Origin: Trochalopteron elliotii
Taxonomy: Eukaryota; Chordata; Aves; Passeriformes; Leiothrichidae
Reading direction: 5' to 3'
Assembly (NCBI GenBank): GCA_024734555.1
Contig: JANPWX010019802.1
Coordinates: forward strand, 124,001-188,000
Length of the DNA: 64,000 nt
A model generated the notes under the pieces. The model had not been told where the DNA came from. It saw nothing but the letters and a program-made list of their open reading frames with translations, and did no database searches. Position numbers and translations under genes: made by a program. Numbering within the stretch: the first letter of the stretch is position 1; every line of letters starts with the position of its first letter. Positions 37,814 to 50,856 of the stretch are shown piece after piece.

Positions 37814-38420
37814 TCAATTTCTCTTGTTAGGGCTCAGTCTAATCTCTGTGTAGTATCTGCAACATAGGCAGCCAGTCACCACATATAAAGGAATATGGAG
37901 AAAACATTGGAAAGCCATTGCTACAGCACATAGCAACAACTGAGGTGCTCCACTCTCACAACCTTCCAATATTTGCCATTCACTGTCCTCTTTCCACGTT
38001 ACAATGGCTTTTCCCATTTTCCCAGAACCATCAGTCAATACTGTAACACTTTTAGGGGTGTGCAACTGTTCAGAGGTTTTAGGGATAGTGCAGTGGCTCC
38101 ACTCAACTGCAATAAGTTATGGCCTGGTAGTAATAGTATAGTATAATAGTGGTATAGCTTGGGTAATTTGTCCCAAAAAATTTTGCAAGGCACTTTGCAA
38201 GGCTGTGGTGTGGGCAAAGCACCATTCAAATTGTTCTTCTGGCACAGGACAATAATAATAAATAATAATTTTAGAAGGATCTCTTGCGCTTAATTGTAAG
38301 CATCTCTGATAGCATTTGATGATTAATTGTGCAATTAACTCAAATATGGTAGGGGCCATCTTTTTAGGTCAGTGAGATAGAAACATTTACTCTAAAATAT
38401 GGAATGGGTCAGGCCACTGA
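37814..38420 (-). pseudogene. ERV RNase H and connection domain, broken
   Basis: The frame at 37814-38065 shows the RNase H start TVLTDGSGKMGKAIVTW, including the first catalytic Asp in DGSG. It is followed by a segment with a degenerate QLLLCAVAMAF helix where the family has its second acidic residue. Frames at 38035-38359 cover the preceding connection region in two different phases, so at least one frameshift is present. Confidence 0.8.
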
Positions 38421-39480
38421 GTATCTCACTGTCCAATAATCCCTGTAGGATGAAAATCAGTGATGAAAATAAATACAGTAATGCACACCTCTGGGCATGT
38501 CTGGTGGACTTGTCTGTTTGTGATAGCCTGCTCTACTCTTCCAAGAGTGGCTTTTGCCTCTGGGGTTAATTTTCTGGGAGAATTTAGATCAGGATCGCAT
38601 TTTAGGATGTTAAATAAGGATGCCAGTTGTGGGCTGGTCAATCCTAGGTAGGGTCTAACCCAGTTTATGATACCCAAAAGTTTTTGTGCATCATTTAGAA
38701 TTTGAATTTTTGTTGAGAGTCAAATTGTTTGTGGCTGTATGGTCTGATCCATTATTTTGAGTCAAAGGTACTTCCGAGGTGGTTGCTGCTGCACTTTTTC
38801 TGATGCTACCTGTAGCCCAAACGTTTTTAATGCTTGCATCAGGCTTGGCTGAATCTGTGAACATTCTTTTTGGTTGGGGTTGCTATCAAGATATCATCCA
38901 TGTAGTGACAGCAGTATGCCCCTGGAAATTTTTGTCTTACTGATGAAAGTGCCTGTGCAACATACCATTGACAAATTGTGGGGCTGTTTCTCATTCTTTG
39001 TGCTAAAACACTGATAATGCTTGACTAGTGTAGTGTTATTAATGGATGGCACAGTGAAAGCAAACTTTTAGGTATCTTCAGGCTGTAATGGGATAGTAAA
39101 AAAGCAGTATTTTAAATCCACAGTCAGAATGTCCCAGGTGGCAAGTATCATAGCAGGAGATGGCACACCAGGTTGCAAAGTACCCATGCTTTCCATGACT
39201 GCATTTATTTTTCTCAAGTCATGGAGCAACCTCCATTTATCTGACTTCATTTTTATAATACATGCCATGGTGCTCAAGGGCTCATGGAGGTTCTATGTGC
39301 CCTTGAGCTAATTGTTCTTGTACTAGACATTTTAGGGTGTGTAGTTTCTCTTTCTCAAGGGACCACTGTGGTACCCACACAGGTTGAGCAGTAATCCATT
39401 TTAGGACTAATGTGGGATATTTTACACCCTTTAATACAGTGGCCCCTGTTAAAAATCCATTCCCACTCAGACTCCCCATG
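38421..39480 (-). pseudogene. ERV reverse transcriptase, broken
   Basis: Reverse transcriptase of the betaretroviral type. In order on the minus strand: PVWVPQWSLEKEKL near the start, the WRLLHDLRKIN motif, the motif A region TVDLKYCFFTIPLQPED, the YMDD active site (plus coordinates 38893-38904) and the thumb region around GIINWVRPYLG. The YMDD codons are intact, but motif A, the YMDD and the thumb are separated by frame changes and stops, so the enzyme is dead. It lies directly downstream of the protease, as expected for pro-pol readthrough by ribosomal frameshifting in this class. Confidence 0.92.
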
Positions 39481-39784
39481 CAGACAGAACAACCCTCCCC
39501 AACAGGTTAAGTGGTGCAGCGGTGATGTATGGCCAAATTGTGGCTGTCTGACCCTCCTGATTTTTGAGCAACACAGATCTGCTACTCAAACAGCTCAGTG
39601 TGGTCCCTCCAAGGCCAGCAACGACAGATCCTACAGCCATGGTGGGCCACAATGAAGGCCAATAGTTGGCAGAGATGATGGTGACATCTGCCCCTGTGTC
39701 AATCATTCCACTGACCTTTATCTGTGAGGGACTTGCTTGAAGCACTGTGATGGTACAAACCATATTAGGTCTTTGATCACACAT
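39467..39784 (-). pseudogene. ERV aspartic protease
   Basis: 105-codon open frame containing the retroviral protease active site MIDTGADVTIIS (DTGAD codons at plus coordinates 39686-39700) and a flap-like glycine-containing GLGG segment further on. The C-terminal substrate-binding helix equivalent is LLGRVVLSAWGV, where the family usually has GRD. The loss of that Asp suggests inactivation. It lies between the dUTPase-like frame and RT. Confidence 0.9.
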
Positions 39785-39793
39785 GACCTGGGT

Positions 39794-40072
39794 CTAATAC
39801 ACCTGGGGTTCTCCTGTCAACCTGGAGCCTCGGTCTCCTTGCACCTTAGGATCTGGTTTTGGGACAGAAGACTTAAAAGGTATGAGTTGAGCAGTTCTGA
39901 TTTTTGCAGGGATAGTCATGGGTGGAGTAGGGGTTGATACCAAGGCATGTATTTGTCCTGTAAAATCAGAGTCTATAATACCAGGATGCACAAAGATACC
40001 CTGTAGAGCGGCACTGAATCTTCTGATCAACAGTGCACTCAAATCATCTCCTGATGGGCCCCTGGGCCTCAA
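39794..40072 (-). pseudogene. ERV dUTPase-like domain
   Basis: 92-codon open frame with the dUTPase signature pattern: SAALQGIFVHPGIIDSDFTG, corresponding to the substrate-binding motif in which family members have GVIDxDYxG. It continues with an RTAQLIPF segment like the RIAQL motif of the family. The enzyme hydrolyses dUTP and limits uracil in viral DNA. Its location between nucleocapsid and protease identifies the element as betaretrovirus-like. The frame lacks the N-terminal part and the last Gly-rich motif is weak. Confidence 0.82.
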
Positions 40073-40329
40073 GAGGGACCTTAGGTACCTTTAGAGTACT
40101 TATAGTTGTTGGGATTGAGATGGAAACATCCATTCCAGCTGATCCTCTTGCTTTTCCTGTGAGCTGGTCACATAGGCTTATACAGGAAGGCAGGAAGACA
40201 CTTGTATTGGTGCACGTCTCTCCCGCACACTTGGTCTTCTGTTTCCCTGGTCCTTAACAAGTTGTCCGTTAATATGGGTTTTGGATCTGCATTGTCCGGC
40301 CACATGACCAGATTACTGACAGTGTATGT

Positions 40330-40641
40330 TTACATTCCTCTGTCCTTGAATTGTCCCTGTTTGAATGGGATTAGGGGACAGTTCACTCTCAGGTGGCCTT
40401 GCTGTCCACACCTGTAGCACTGGGATGTCACTTTTACAACAGCTGCAGTGGAATCTGTGAATAAAGATGCACAGTGGAATTCAGATCCAACTTCAGCACA
40501 GGCATTTATCATTTCATCTAAAGATGGATTTTCCTTTGGTAACAGTTCAATGATTTTCCTGCAATCTTCATTCGCATTGTCCTTTGCCAATTGTAAAATT
40601 AATTGATTTCTGGTCTCAATGTTTACAATTTGTTTTTCCAT
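40330..40641 (-). pseudogene. ERV Gag capsid C-terminus and nucleocapsid zinc knuckle
   Basis: 103-codon frame ending in a CCHC zinc knuckle CYRCGQQGHLRVNC (plus coordinates 40378-40419). A second, frame-shifted knuckle remnant with SGHVAGQC follows at about 40290-40320 and is preceded by an in-frame stop. The part before the knuckles is helical capsid C-terminal sequence. This directly continues the major homology region at 40643-40705. Confidence 0.88.
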
Positions 40642-41240
40642 GGCATCCTGCAGTCTCTCTATGAACTGCAGGTATGACTCTTTAGCCCCCTGTCTGATCT
40701 TTCAATACCCTTGGGTTGGGTTAGCTATGTTTGCCACTAAATAATGCCTGCATCCCCAAGTGTTCTACTTGTACCACCACTAATGGGTGTAACCGGGCTT
40801 GAAGTTGTGGATCCCCCACTGGTCATAGTCCTAGTAGTTGAGAAACCCCTGCCCCAAAACATGGGTATTGTTGTGAAACTCTTAGGTTTCTTGGCTCCTG
40901 CTGTTCTGCACTGCTTTGCCGTGTCAGCTCAAAAACCATATATTGAACTGGGGTATAGATCAATTTTGCTAGCTGCTTAATATCAAAGGGTGTTGCTTCT
41001 TCAGTAGTTAAAAACTGCAGCATATTGACAACTGCAGGAGACCCCAGTTCACACTTTGCAACAAGCTGTCATAGTTCAGAAAGAATTGGTCACTGGAAGG
41101 GTGTATATTTTATCAGGCACAGCTCCGCTGCCTCTTAGCACTGGGTATACTTCAACTATCCCAGCCCCAGGCTCCCAACTACCTGACATGGGCAGGTCAA
41201 TTTTGTCTGCTCCCTCAAAATCCCTGCTCACAACAACTGC
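40642..41240 (-). pseudogene. ERV Gag capsid, broken
   Basis: Minus-strand capsid remnant. The major homology region is readable at plus coordinates 40643-40705 as IRQGAKESYLQFIERLQDA, with the Gln-Gly-x3-Glu and Arg-Leu core conserved. Frames upstream of it (for example 40823-41023) contain stops and phase changes. Confidence 0.8.
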
Positions 41241-42012
41241 TCACTTTACCTGTTGCCAGATGCTGACCGGATTAGGCGCAGCTATCAGCACCACAGCAAC
41301 AGTGGCGTTCTCTGGGGGTTCAGCAGGAGAGCACTGACTCAGATTCCCTCTGTAGGTGTCTTTCAAACCCTTATCAGTATCTGTCCCAAGGACTGTCCCA
41401 GCTCCGGTAGTAGCAGCAGCCATGCACACAGTGCTGCAACTTTGGGAACCTCTGTACTGACACTGCTTCCAGGAGTGACACTGGTGTGGCATCCGGGTAT
41501 CCACAGTGATGTATCTCTGGGGTCTGGCCCATGAATCGCAGCGGTGAGTGGCTATGCCCCACAGAGGCTGAGTCAGGCACCATCTCAGAGCCAAGTCAAT
41601 CAGCTCCAGGAGGAGGCAGGCCAAGTGCGTCCGTGGTGACACGGGGTGTTTCGGCATGTGTGCTTGGTGTGGCTGCGGGGGTCGTGCACCAGCTGCATGG
41701 CCAGCATGGTCCAGTGTGATTGCAGAGCACTCACCTGACACAGCATCATGGCACGGCTCAGTGGCAGACACAGCTCCATGGCTTGATGCAGATTCGCAGT
41801 GGCTAGGCACAGCATTACAGCAGCTTGTCTCAGCTGCAGGATGCCCCACTGGCAAGGTGTTCTGCCATGGGGTAACAGTGTGGCTTTGTACGGCTGCAGG
41901 ATGCCCCACTGGCAAGGTGTTCTGGCATGGGGTGGCAGCATGGCTTCGCATGGCTGCAAGACATTCCACTGGCAAGGCATGCTGGCACAGGGCAGCTGTA
42001 GCCCTGGTTCGT
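41241..42012 (-). pseudogene. ERV Gag spacer region with in-frame 20-residue repeats
   Basis: Longest open frame of the window (244 codons, 41241-41975, minus strand), GC-rich, between matrix-like and capsid sequence. In Gag this position is usually a Pro-rich or variable linker. The frame has no recognisable domain. Its upstream end is built of three 60-bp tandem units whose period is a multiple of three, giving the repeated pattern TPCQWGILQ in one frame and LPVGHPAA in another. Two overlapping frames (41241-41975 and 41600-41980) are both open, so I cannot say which was the original. Confidence 0.55.
41833..42012. repeat. 60-bp tandem repeat, three copies
   Basis: Units start at 41833, 41893 and 41953 with gctgcagg/gctgcaag. 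The first two are nearly identical (gctgcaggatgccccactgg and onward), while the third is more divergent. Confidence 0.92.
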
Positions 42013-42297
42013 GCCTAAGATGTTTTAGTTTTCTGAAATTCTTTTCCCAGGGAATTTTCTGTAAACAAGAGACATGTTTTTGTAACTGTAACTTTGTTTT
42101 TCATTCCTTTTCCTAGCAGGGACTTCTTCTTGATGTCCCTCTGGTCTGACCAATGCAATTGAAGAGGTTTGCTTTTTTGTCACCAATCAGATTGATCTAT
42201 GTAAAATAGTATATAAGGGAGACACATCTCAAAAACAAGAGTAATTTTCAGCCTTCTGAAGTTCAGAGTCTGTATCATTGTGGTGTAAAATAGCGTC
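42013..42297 (+). mobile_element. Probable nested LTR-like insertion in the ERV
   Basis: AT-rich block inside GC-rich gag sequence. On the plus strand, antisense to the ERV, it has a CCAAT box (ccaatcag, 42183-42190) and a TATA box (tatataag, about 42210-42217) with 20-odd bases between them, followed by an R-like stretch. The minus strand is not open here, while both flanks are. No AATAAA and no clear duplicated target were seen, so an insertion is inferred from composition and promoter layout. Confidence 0.4.
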
Positions 42298-42720
42298 AGG
42301 CAGCAGGGCAGTTTTGTGTGGCTGCCTCACCCGAACTCCTCTCCCACACACCCAATGTGGCATCCACACCTCCTGCTGCCCCTCCTGCTGCCCTGTCCTC
42401 ACCACACGCCTTGGTAGGCAGCACCCATGTCATCCCCACTGCTGTCTTTGCATCATGCTTGGTCTTCAACTGCCTCCCTAAGTCCACGATGACCCTCCAG
42501 GGCTTTATGGCATTAATGGCAGTCTCATCACCTAGGGAGGCTGCCTCAATTATAAATCTGCCAGCCTGCTCCCATATTCTTTAGTCAAGAGCATCTCCTT
42601 CAGTGACATCCAACCCCTAATTCTCAGACCACATTAACAAGGCTAGCAAAGCCCACTAGTCATAGTTTATCCCCCATTTCCTTAAAAAGATGGTCTGTAC
42701 CTTTACCACAGGGTCTTCTT
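42298..42720 (-). pseudogene. ERV Gag matrix-like remnant
   Basis: Minus-strand sequence between the 5' leader and the nested block. The frame ending in the region 42296-42560 reads through an AINAIKPWRVIVDLGRQLK segment and then a Gly/Ala-rich stretch. Position and composition fit the N-terminal part of Gag, but no diagnostic motif is present and several stops occur upstream of it. Confidence 0.4.
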
Positions 42721-42797
42721 CCACTGAAGCCCATGCTCCCATGTTTCCTGGCGGTTTCTATTTCCAAAGGGTCCAGACCAACGAGGCTTTCCACACT

Positions 42798-42894
42798 GCT
42801 CTCTGCAGCTCTACAGGCTGCTCACAGCTATACCTGCTGCTCCACCAGGACTACCACAGCTCTCCTCACCGCTCTCTGCAGCTCTACAGGCTGC
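42798..42894. repeat. Direct repeat of 24 bases, 73 bases apart
   Basis: gctctctgcagctctacagg followed by ctgc occurs at 42798 and 42871 in the ERV leader region. Confidence 0.85.
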
Positions 42895-42970
42895 AGGCAG
42901 TTATACCCACTGCCCTCTGTCTCCCCATTCTACCCACAGCCGCTGTAGCATCACATCAGCAGGTCACCAC

Positions 42971-43293
42971 TTGCCACAGTTTTGGAGACAGGCAAGTGAC
43001 AGAACACACCAAGGTTCATGTGACAACAGCCAACAACCTTTATTGAGTACTCTTCTCCTTATATAGTTTTGAAAGTCCATGTGGTAAGTGCTGATTGCCT
43101 AAATTAGTTGCCACCTGGTTAACTGACCAACAGCTGCCCATGTCCCCTACAGCCTAGACCTGCTCCCCAACAGCCCTGACTGGCTGAGTTATAAAACCAA
43201 GGTAGTTATATAATTAGTCACATTTCAGTTATAAAATTATAATTTGGATTATTTATGACTGTGAGGCCCCCAGGCCAGCTGTTAGCCACAACA
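42971..43293 (-). repeat. 5' LTR of the ERV
   Basis: Partner of 35887-36199. On the minus strand it begins TGTTGTGGCTAACAGC, has a TATA-like ATTATATAAC element in the middle and retains AATAAA (plus coordinates 43039-43044). The internal edge meets a TGGCAAGTGG sequence, where a primer-binding site would be expected. I cannot assign that to a tRNA. Confidence 0.9.
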
Positions 43294-43814
43294 ACAGGGT
43301 ATTACATTTTTCTATATCTTGGTATTAGACTGGTACACACTGAAAATACACTAATGTATGTAATCTTTGCTACAAAATAATTTGACTTGGTAAGTGGTGC
43401 CCTGAGCACAGGCTGAAGAGAAAGGGTGCTAGAAGCTGTCTCTGCTGGAGTATCTCTGAAGTCAGGAAGACTGACACTTTGGATACATAAAAGACTTTAT
43501 GGAATCAGTATGGAATAGTGCCTCTTGTGGTACTCCTTATCCTAACTTCCCAGTCTTATGAAATCATATATAATAAAGAAATGGCCATTAAAGTTGTGAT
43601 TTTCAAATGCATTATTACATTGTTATTCATTGTTATTGTGAAAGTTAAACAGTTTTACTCCACAGCAAGCCTGGTACAAAAATCAAGTACTTTATCTCCA
43701 AACACTGACCTCATCCCACATTTTCAGGGTATAAATCTGTGCTCTGTTTAAAATGTACTGTACTTACTTAGAAAGACAGTCACTTCAATTTCTTTAAAAA
43801 TATATATTTTATAG
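43294..43814. other. Intergenic, nothing recognised
   Basis: AT-rich host DNA beyond the ERV. A 77-codon frame (43518-43751) shows no domain. Confidence 0.5.
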
Positions 43815-44320
43815 AAATGTGCAAGTGATACAGATGAACACGTGGCCAGAGTCTAACAAGCAACGTGCTAATGTATCAATCGCTGAGGGCCCAGCTTTTG
43901 GCAGAGAATTGGCTATAATTAATTTGAGTGAGTCTGCTCCTCGGAGATGTTTTGTAAATGAAAGGGTTTAATAAGTAAAAATAACAAAATAACAAACGTT
44001 ACAGAAAACAAAATGTTAAGTCATGCACAGGTGTCTGAGAAATCTCAGACACCCTGCTACAAACACCCCAAAAAGCCTTTCTTCCTTTTGTGCTCCTTCC
44101 TAAATACTGAATGTTTTAGTAGCGATAACCTGTCTTGCAGCCAATAAGATCACCAAGAGGCATTGACTTACACTCTCAGAGCCCAATCCATGCCCTTGTG
44201 CTGGCACTGAGCCAATTACAATGAGAAACCCACAGAACCTTCCAGCTAAACTTACTAAAATGTCTAAAGGTAAATTGAAACTCTTTCCCTATTTGGAAAC
44301 ACCTGCTGGGGGTGTAGGAG
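43815..44320 (-). mobile_element. LTR-family repeat, copy B
   Basis: The reverse complement aligns to 19345-19860 in a collinear manner over about 500 bases, with shared blocks such as gtatttaggaaggagcacaaa, gctttttgg.gtgttt.tagcaggg and gacacctgtgca. The part of copy A carrying the poly(A) signal is missing, so copy B is truncated. Confidence 0.7.
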
Positions 44321-46850
44321 ATGCTTTACTACATGCAAGTCTATATTTTTTGTTTTAATTTTCAATTTAACTTTTAAACTTATTGTTTATTTTTCTGTCT
44401 TAAGAAAATCACACAGAAATGCTCTCCTTTTTTTCTTCAGTACCTGCTTCTTGGTTTCCTCTTCGCTATATATATCTGTATCTAGAGAAATGGCCTTTTT
44501 TCCTCCTAAATTTTATATATCTCTTTCCCATTTTTCCCCTACAAGAACATCTCAAGAATTTCTCAGAAAATCAGTCTTTCTTTCATAACTTATCTAGTCC
44601 ATTACATTCTACACACCCTTGAGAAATATCATCAGAGGCCAACAGCCAGAGCAATAAATGGATCAGACAAAGATTACAACAAAATGAAACAAGAGAAACT
44701 CAGAAATCTTTTTTAGAAGTTCATCTCAGTTGATTTTTTGAAATTACTATACAGGCTAGGCAGAGGAAAGCCTACATATATACTTTTGGTTCATTATGAG
44801 TTACACAGTTGCAAGGAATTTGACTGTAACAGGCCATGTACTTTCTGAACTTATCTCAAGGTCACCTGCCTGTGGTCTTGAGAGGATGCCATGGGAGGGA
44901 GCAACAAGCCCCTGCTTCTTGCAAGCCATCAAACATCAGGAGGTGAAGCTAGAGTAGGGGAAAGTTTACAGAAATACTAGTTAAGACAATAAGAATCAAT
45001 CATGTCTCTCTCTTCAGGAAAGTTTTCAACACACGTACCTCTGCGTTCAAGAGAGAGCATTTTGTTTTCTGGTGATATGTATTTTCAAACCAGATCTTGT
45101 TGCTTCCACTGCCCACCCTGCAACAGCCATGGTGGCTTAGCTTGGAGTTCTTCCCACCATCCCCATTCCTGGGACACCTACAAAAATCATTGTTTCTTAT
45201 GCACCCCAGACTGAGCTGGGGTACCTGTCACCCCAGGTCCTGTCACTCACATGTTTCTCCAACATGGCCCTGGGTTATGCTGGTGAAGTGCCATCAAATT
45301 CACCACATTCCGTGATGATTTCAGAGGTCAGCCAGAACAATTTTGAAAACATGGAGTCATATGAATTACAGAAAGAATCACCAAATCCACTTCCAAATGT
45401 GGACATATTGAATATACCATGTGAAGTGAAGTAAGTCACTAGAACTTCAAAACTGTTCCAGATGCTGGCTGATGGACAAAACTCAGCTGGGACTCAGCTT
45501 TATATAGGGTAGATATATCACCAGGAACTAAATTATAATCTTTCTTTAAAGCCAGTGGGACTTTGGTACTGATTTCAAGGGACAAGAGCTTCAGCCAAGG
45601 AAGGTAACTTAAAAGCAAACACGTTGCACTCTTTGATAGATTTATTGTTATTGTTGTTGGTTTAGTATTAGCATTATTTCATTATTCCTATTGCAGTAGC
45701 TCTTAATACGACTAGAAATAGGCTGAAAAAAGACTACAACATTTGATCCTTAAGCAAAAAATAAAACACTAGCTGTGGTATGGCATAGTGTTATATTTAA
45801 TTTCCCTTTATAAATATATTTTTTCTCACCTACATAGATGTGAGGAGAGGATGTGTTCATTTTGCTTTTTACCAGTAATAAAAATATTTTTCTTGCCTTT
45901 AGGAAATGTCTTTTCCCTATACTGTAGCAGTATGATATCCTGGCTCAATGCATAATCTCATGCATTTATTTCCTATAAAAGAATTTAATTAACTATGAAA
46001 AAAATAAGTGATGTCCTTAAAATAGGACTAGAAAACTGCAAGTTTTTCTGTGCTGAATGCTGAAAATCTAGTAGTATGTTTACAAAGATGAAGTTACAAT
46101 TACAAGGTCATTTTAGTTTTAACTAATGTGATGACAGCGCTTGCAAGTGCTACAAATACATACATACAACCACATATCCAGCAGCTTACATTTTTGTGAA
46201 AATAGCAGGAAAAGTCTAAAAAAGACTTTCAAAGTAGATTCATAGGCCATACCCAGATTAAAGTGGATATCAGGTTGTCTGTGTTACAGTAATGTTCAGG
46301 ACAGCCTGAAAAGAGTTCCTCAAGCTGCCAGAGTGCCATTGATGGCATATTCAAGCTCCCTGGCAAGACTAGGTTACTCTGTGTGATGTGTTTGATGTTG
46401 CTTCGGATTCAAGAACATTACCGAAACACAAAAAAGCTCTTATTCAGCGGCCTGAATAAAGAAAATTAGACCAGAAGTGAGCTAAGCAGCCACAGCTCCC
46501 TGGGTACAGAGAAGAACAGGACCAGCAGAAGCTGAAGCCAGCTCAGGCCATAGCTTGTGCTGGGGCAGTGCAGTCCCCAAGAGCTCCTGGGGAAAGGAGC
46601 TACAGACACAGAACAGGCACAGCCCCACAGCCCTCTGCTTTGGAGGGGCTGGTGCCCGCGGCCTGGGAGAACTGTGAGCATTAGGCTGGTGAACTGGAAC
46701 TGCACTGTGGTGCTGGTGCACAGAGGAGTGTCTCCACTCTATTGTTATTTAATCTTTCCTACAATTACCAAATACAATCTTGTTGCATCACACATACCAA
46801 ACATTGCATTGAAGCCCCAAAATATGAAGCTTTTAGAGACAGAAAGTAAG
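44321..46850. other. Intergenic; GC-richer patch near 46.5-46.7 kb
   Basis: Mostly AT-rich. Between about 46480 and 46720 composition becomes GC-rich with small frames on both strands, which could be repeat-derived, but I recognise no family. A 23-base stretch tcttattcagcggcctgaataaa near 46439 forms a small imperfect stem. No gene supported. Confidence 0.45.
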
Positions 46851-47298
46851 TCATAGTATCATAGAATATGCTGAGTTGGAAGGAACCTATCAGGACCACT
46901 GAATCTGCGCCTGTGCAAGACAACACAAGAATCCCACCACACAAATGGGAATGCTGTCCAAACACTGCTTGAACTGTCAGGTTTGGTGCAGTGACACTTC
47001 CCTGGCAAGCCTGTTCCAGTGCTCACCACCCTCTGGGTGAAAAATTTTCTGATATCCAACCTAAACCTCCCCTGACTCAGCTTCAAGCCATTTCCTTGAG
47101 TCCTGGCAGCGGTTGTGAGAGTGATGGGATCGACACCTGCCCCTTTGCTTCCCCTCACGAGGGGAAGACCACAATGAGATCTCCCCTTAGTCTCTTCTTC
47201 AGCAGACAGAACAAACCAGTGACCTCAGCTGCTCCTCATACGGCTTCCCCTCCAGATCCTCCACCCTCCTCGTATTATCCTCGTTGGGACGCTCTCTA
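46851..47298 (-). mobile_element. CR1 LINE 3'-end copy next to the RGS7BP promoter region
   Basis: Begins with atcatagaatatgctgagttggaaggaacc (reverse complement of the CR1 3' end). It continues through cactgcttgaactgtcagg, cttccctggcaagcctgttccagtgctcaccaccctctgggtga, tgatatccaacctaaacctcccctgactcag and cccctttgcttcccctc in the standard minus-strand order. Confidence 0.93.
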
Positions 47299-47460
47299 AC
47301 ATTTGACTAAATCTGATAAAATTTGAACAGCGAACCAAGTCTTCTTTAAAAAGAAAAGCGATGCCTGAGCACGCCTCTTGAAGACCGGCATGAACTTCGG
47401 CAAAAGTGGGGCAGGCGTTGCCTCACGGTGCTCCCATCTGTTAGCGCTGGTGATGTTGCA

Positions 47461-47815
47461 NNNNNNNNNNNNNNNNNNNNNNNNNNNNNNNNNNNNNNNN
47501 NNNNNNNNNNNNNNNNNNNNNNNNNNNNNNNNNNNNNNNNNNNNNNNNNNNNNNNNNNNNNNNNNNNNNNNNNNNNNNNNNNNNNNNNNNNNNNNNNNNN
47601 NNNNNNNNNNNNNNNNNNNNNNNNNNNNNNNNNNNNNNNNNNNNNNNNNNNNNNNNNNNNNNNNNNNNNNNNNNNNNNNNNNNNNNNNNNNNNNNNNNNN
47701 NNNNNNNNNNNNNNNNNNNNNNNNNNNNNNNNNNNNNNNNNNNNNNNNNNNNNNNNNNNNNNNNNNNNNNNNNNNNNNNNNNNNNNNNNNNNNNNNNNNN
47801 NNNNNNNNNNNNNNN
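47461..47815. other. Assembly gap (355 N)
   Basis: Run of undetermined bases inside the CpG-rich block. GC-rich first exons are a common place for such dropouts in short-read bird assemblies. The size may be an estimate. All open frames crossing it are artefacts. Confidence 1.
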
Positions 47816-47967
47816 CTGCACCGAGCGGGCGCAGGAAGCGCCCCCGCTCCGCCGCCTCCATCTTCCAGGGCAGCAGGACCTCGCCGCACGGCCGCGACAG
47901 CGACCGCCGGGGCAGCGGCTCCGATAGCGCCTACCAGATCCAAAGAACCCTGGACGACTGTAAGATG
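47816..47967 (+). CDS. RGS7BP: RGS7BP coding exon 1 (start codon hidden in gap)
   Basis: N-terminal exon of regulator of G-protein signalling 7-binding protein (R7BP). R7BP is a palmitoylated, SNARE-like adaptor that binds R7-RGS/Gbeta5 complexes and controls their plasma membrane versus nuclear location in neurons (family knowledge). From 47818 the frame reads APSGRRKRPRSAASIFQGSR, and later RRGSGSDSAYQIQRTLDDCKM. The exon ends after ATG at 47967 with the donor gtgggt, phase 0. The mammalian protein starts Met plus two residues before the same Ala-Pro, so the start codon is expected within the last ten bases of the gap (inference). The polybasic start and the DDCKM end match the family, while the middle is divergent. 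A 2.7 kb intron separates it from exon 2. Confidence 0.95.

Positions 47968-50856
<2,889 letters not shown>

Larger units (their letters stand above)
35887..43293 (-). mobile_element. Degenerate betaretrovirus-like ERV (class II/ERVK-like), LTR-gag-pro-pol-LTR
   Basis: A provirus of about 7.4 kb, antisense to both host genes. Two related LTRs flank an internal region whose reading frames run on the minus strand in retroviral order: matrix-like segment, repeat-rich segment, capsid with major homology region, zinc-knuckle nucleocapsid, dUTPase-like segment, protease, reverse transcriptase, RNase H and integrase. A dUTPase between nucleocapsid and protease is characteristic of betaretrovirus-like elements. 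No env is recognisable, because only about 0.5 kb separates the integrase end from the 3' LTR. Stops and frameshifts break every gene, and the LTRs differ at roughly one position in eight by eye, so the copy is old and not coding-competent. No convincing target-site duplication was seen. Confidence 0.92.

Noticed and set aside
41241..41975. Host gene encoded by the 244-codon frame
   Set aside because: It sits exactly between matrix-like and capsid sequence of the ERV, on the ERV strand, so it is the gag linker and not a host gene.
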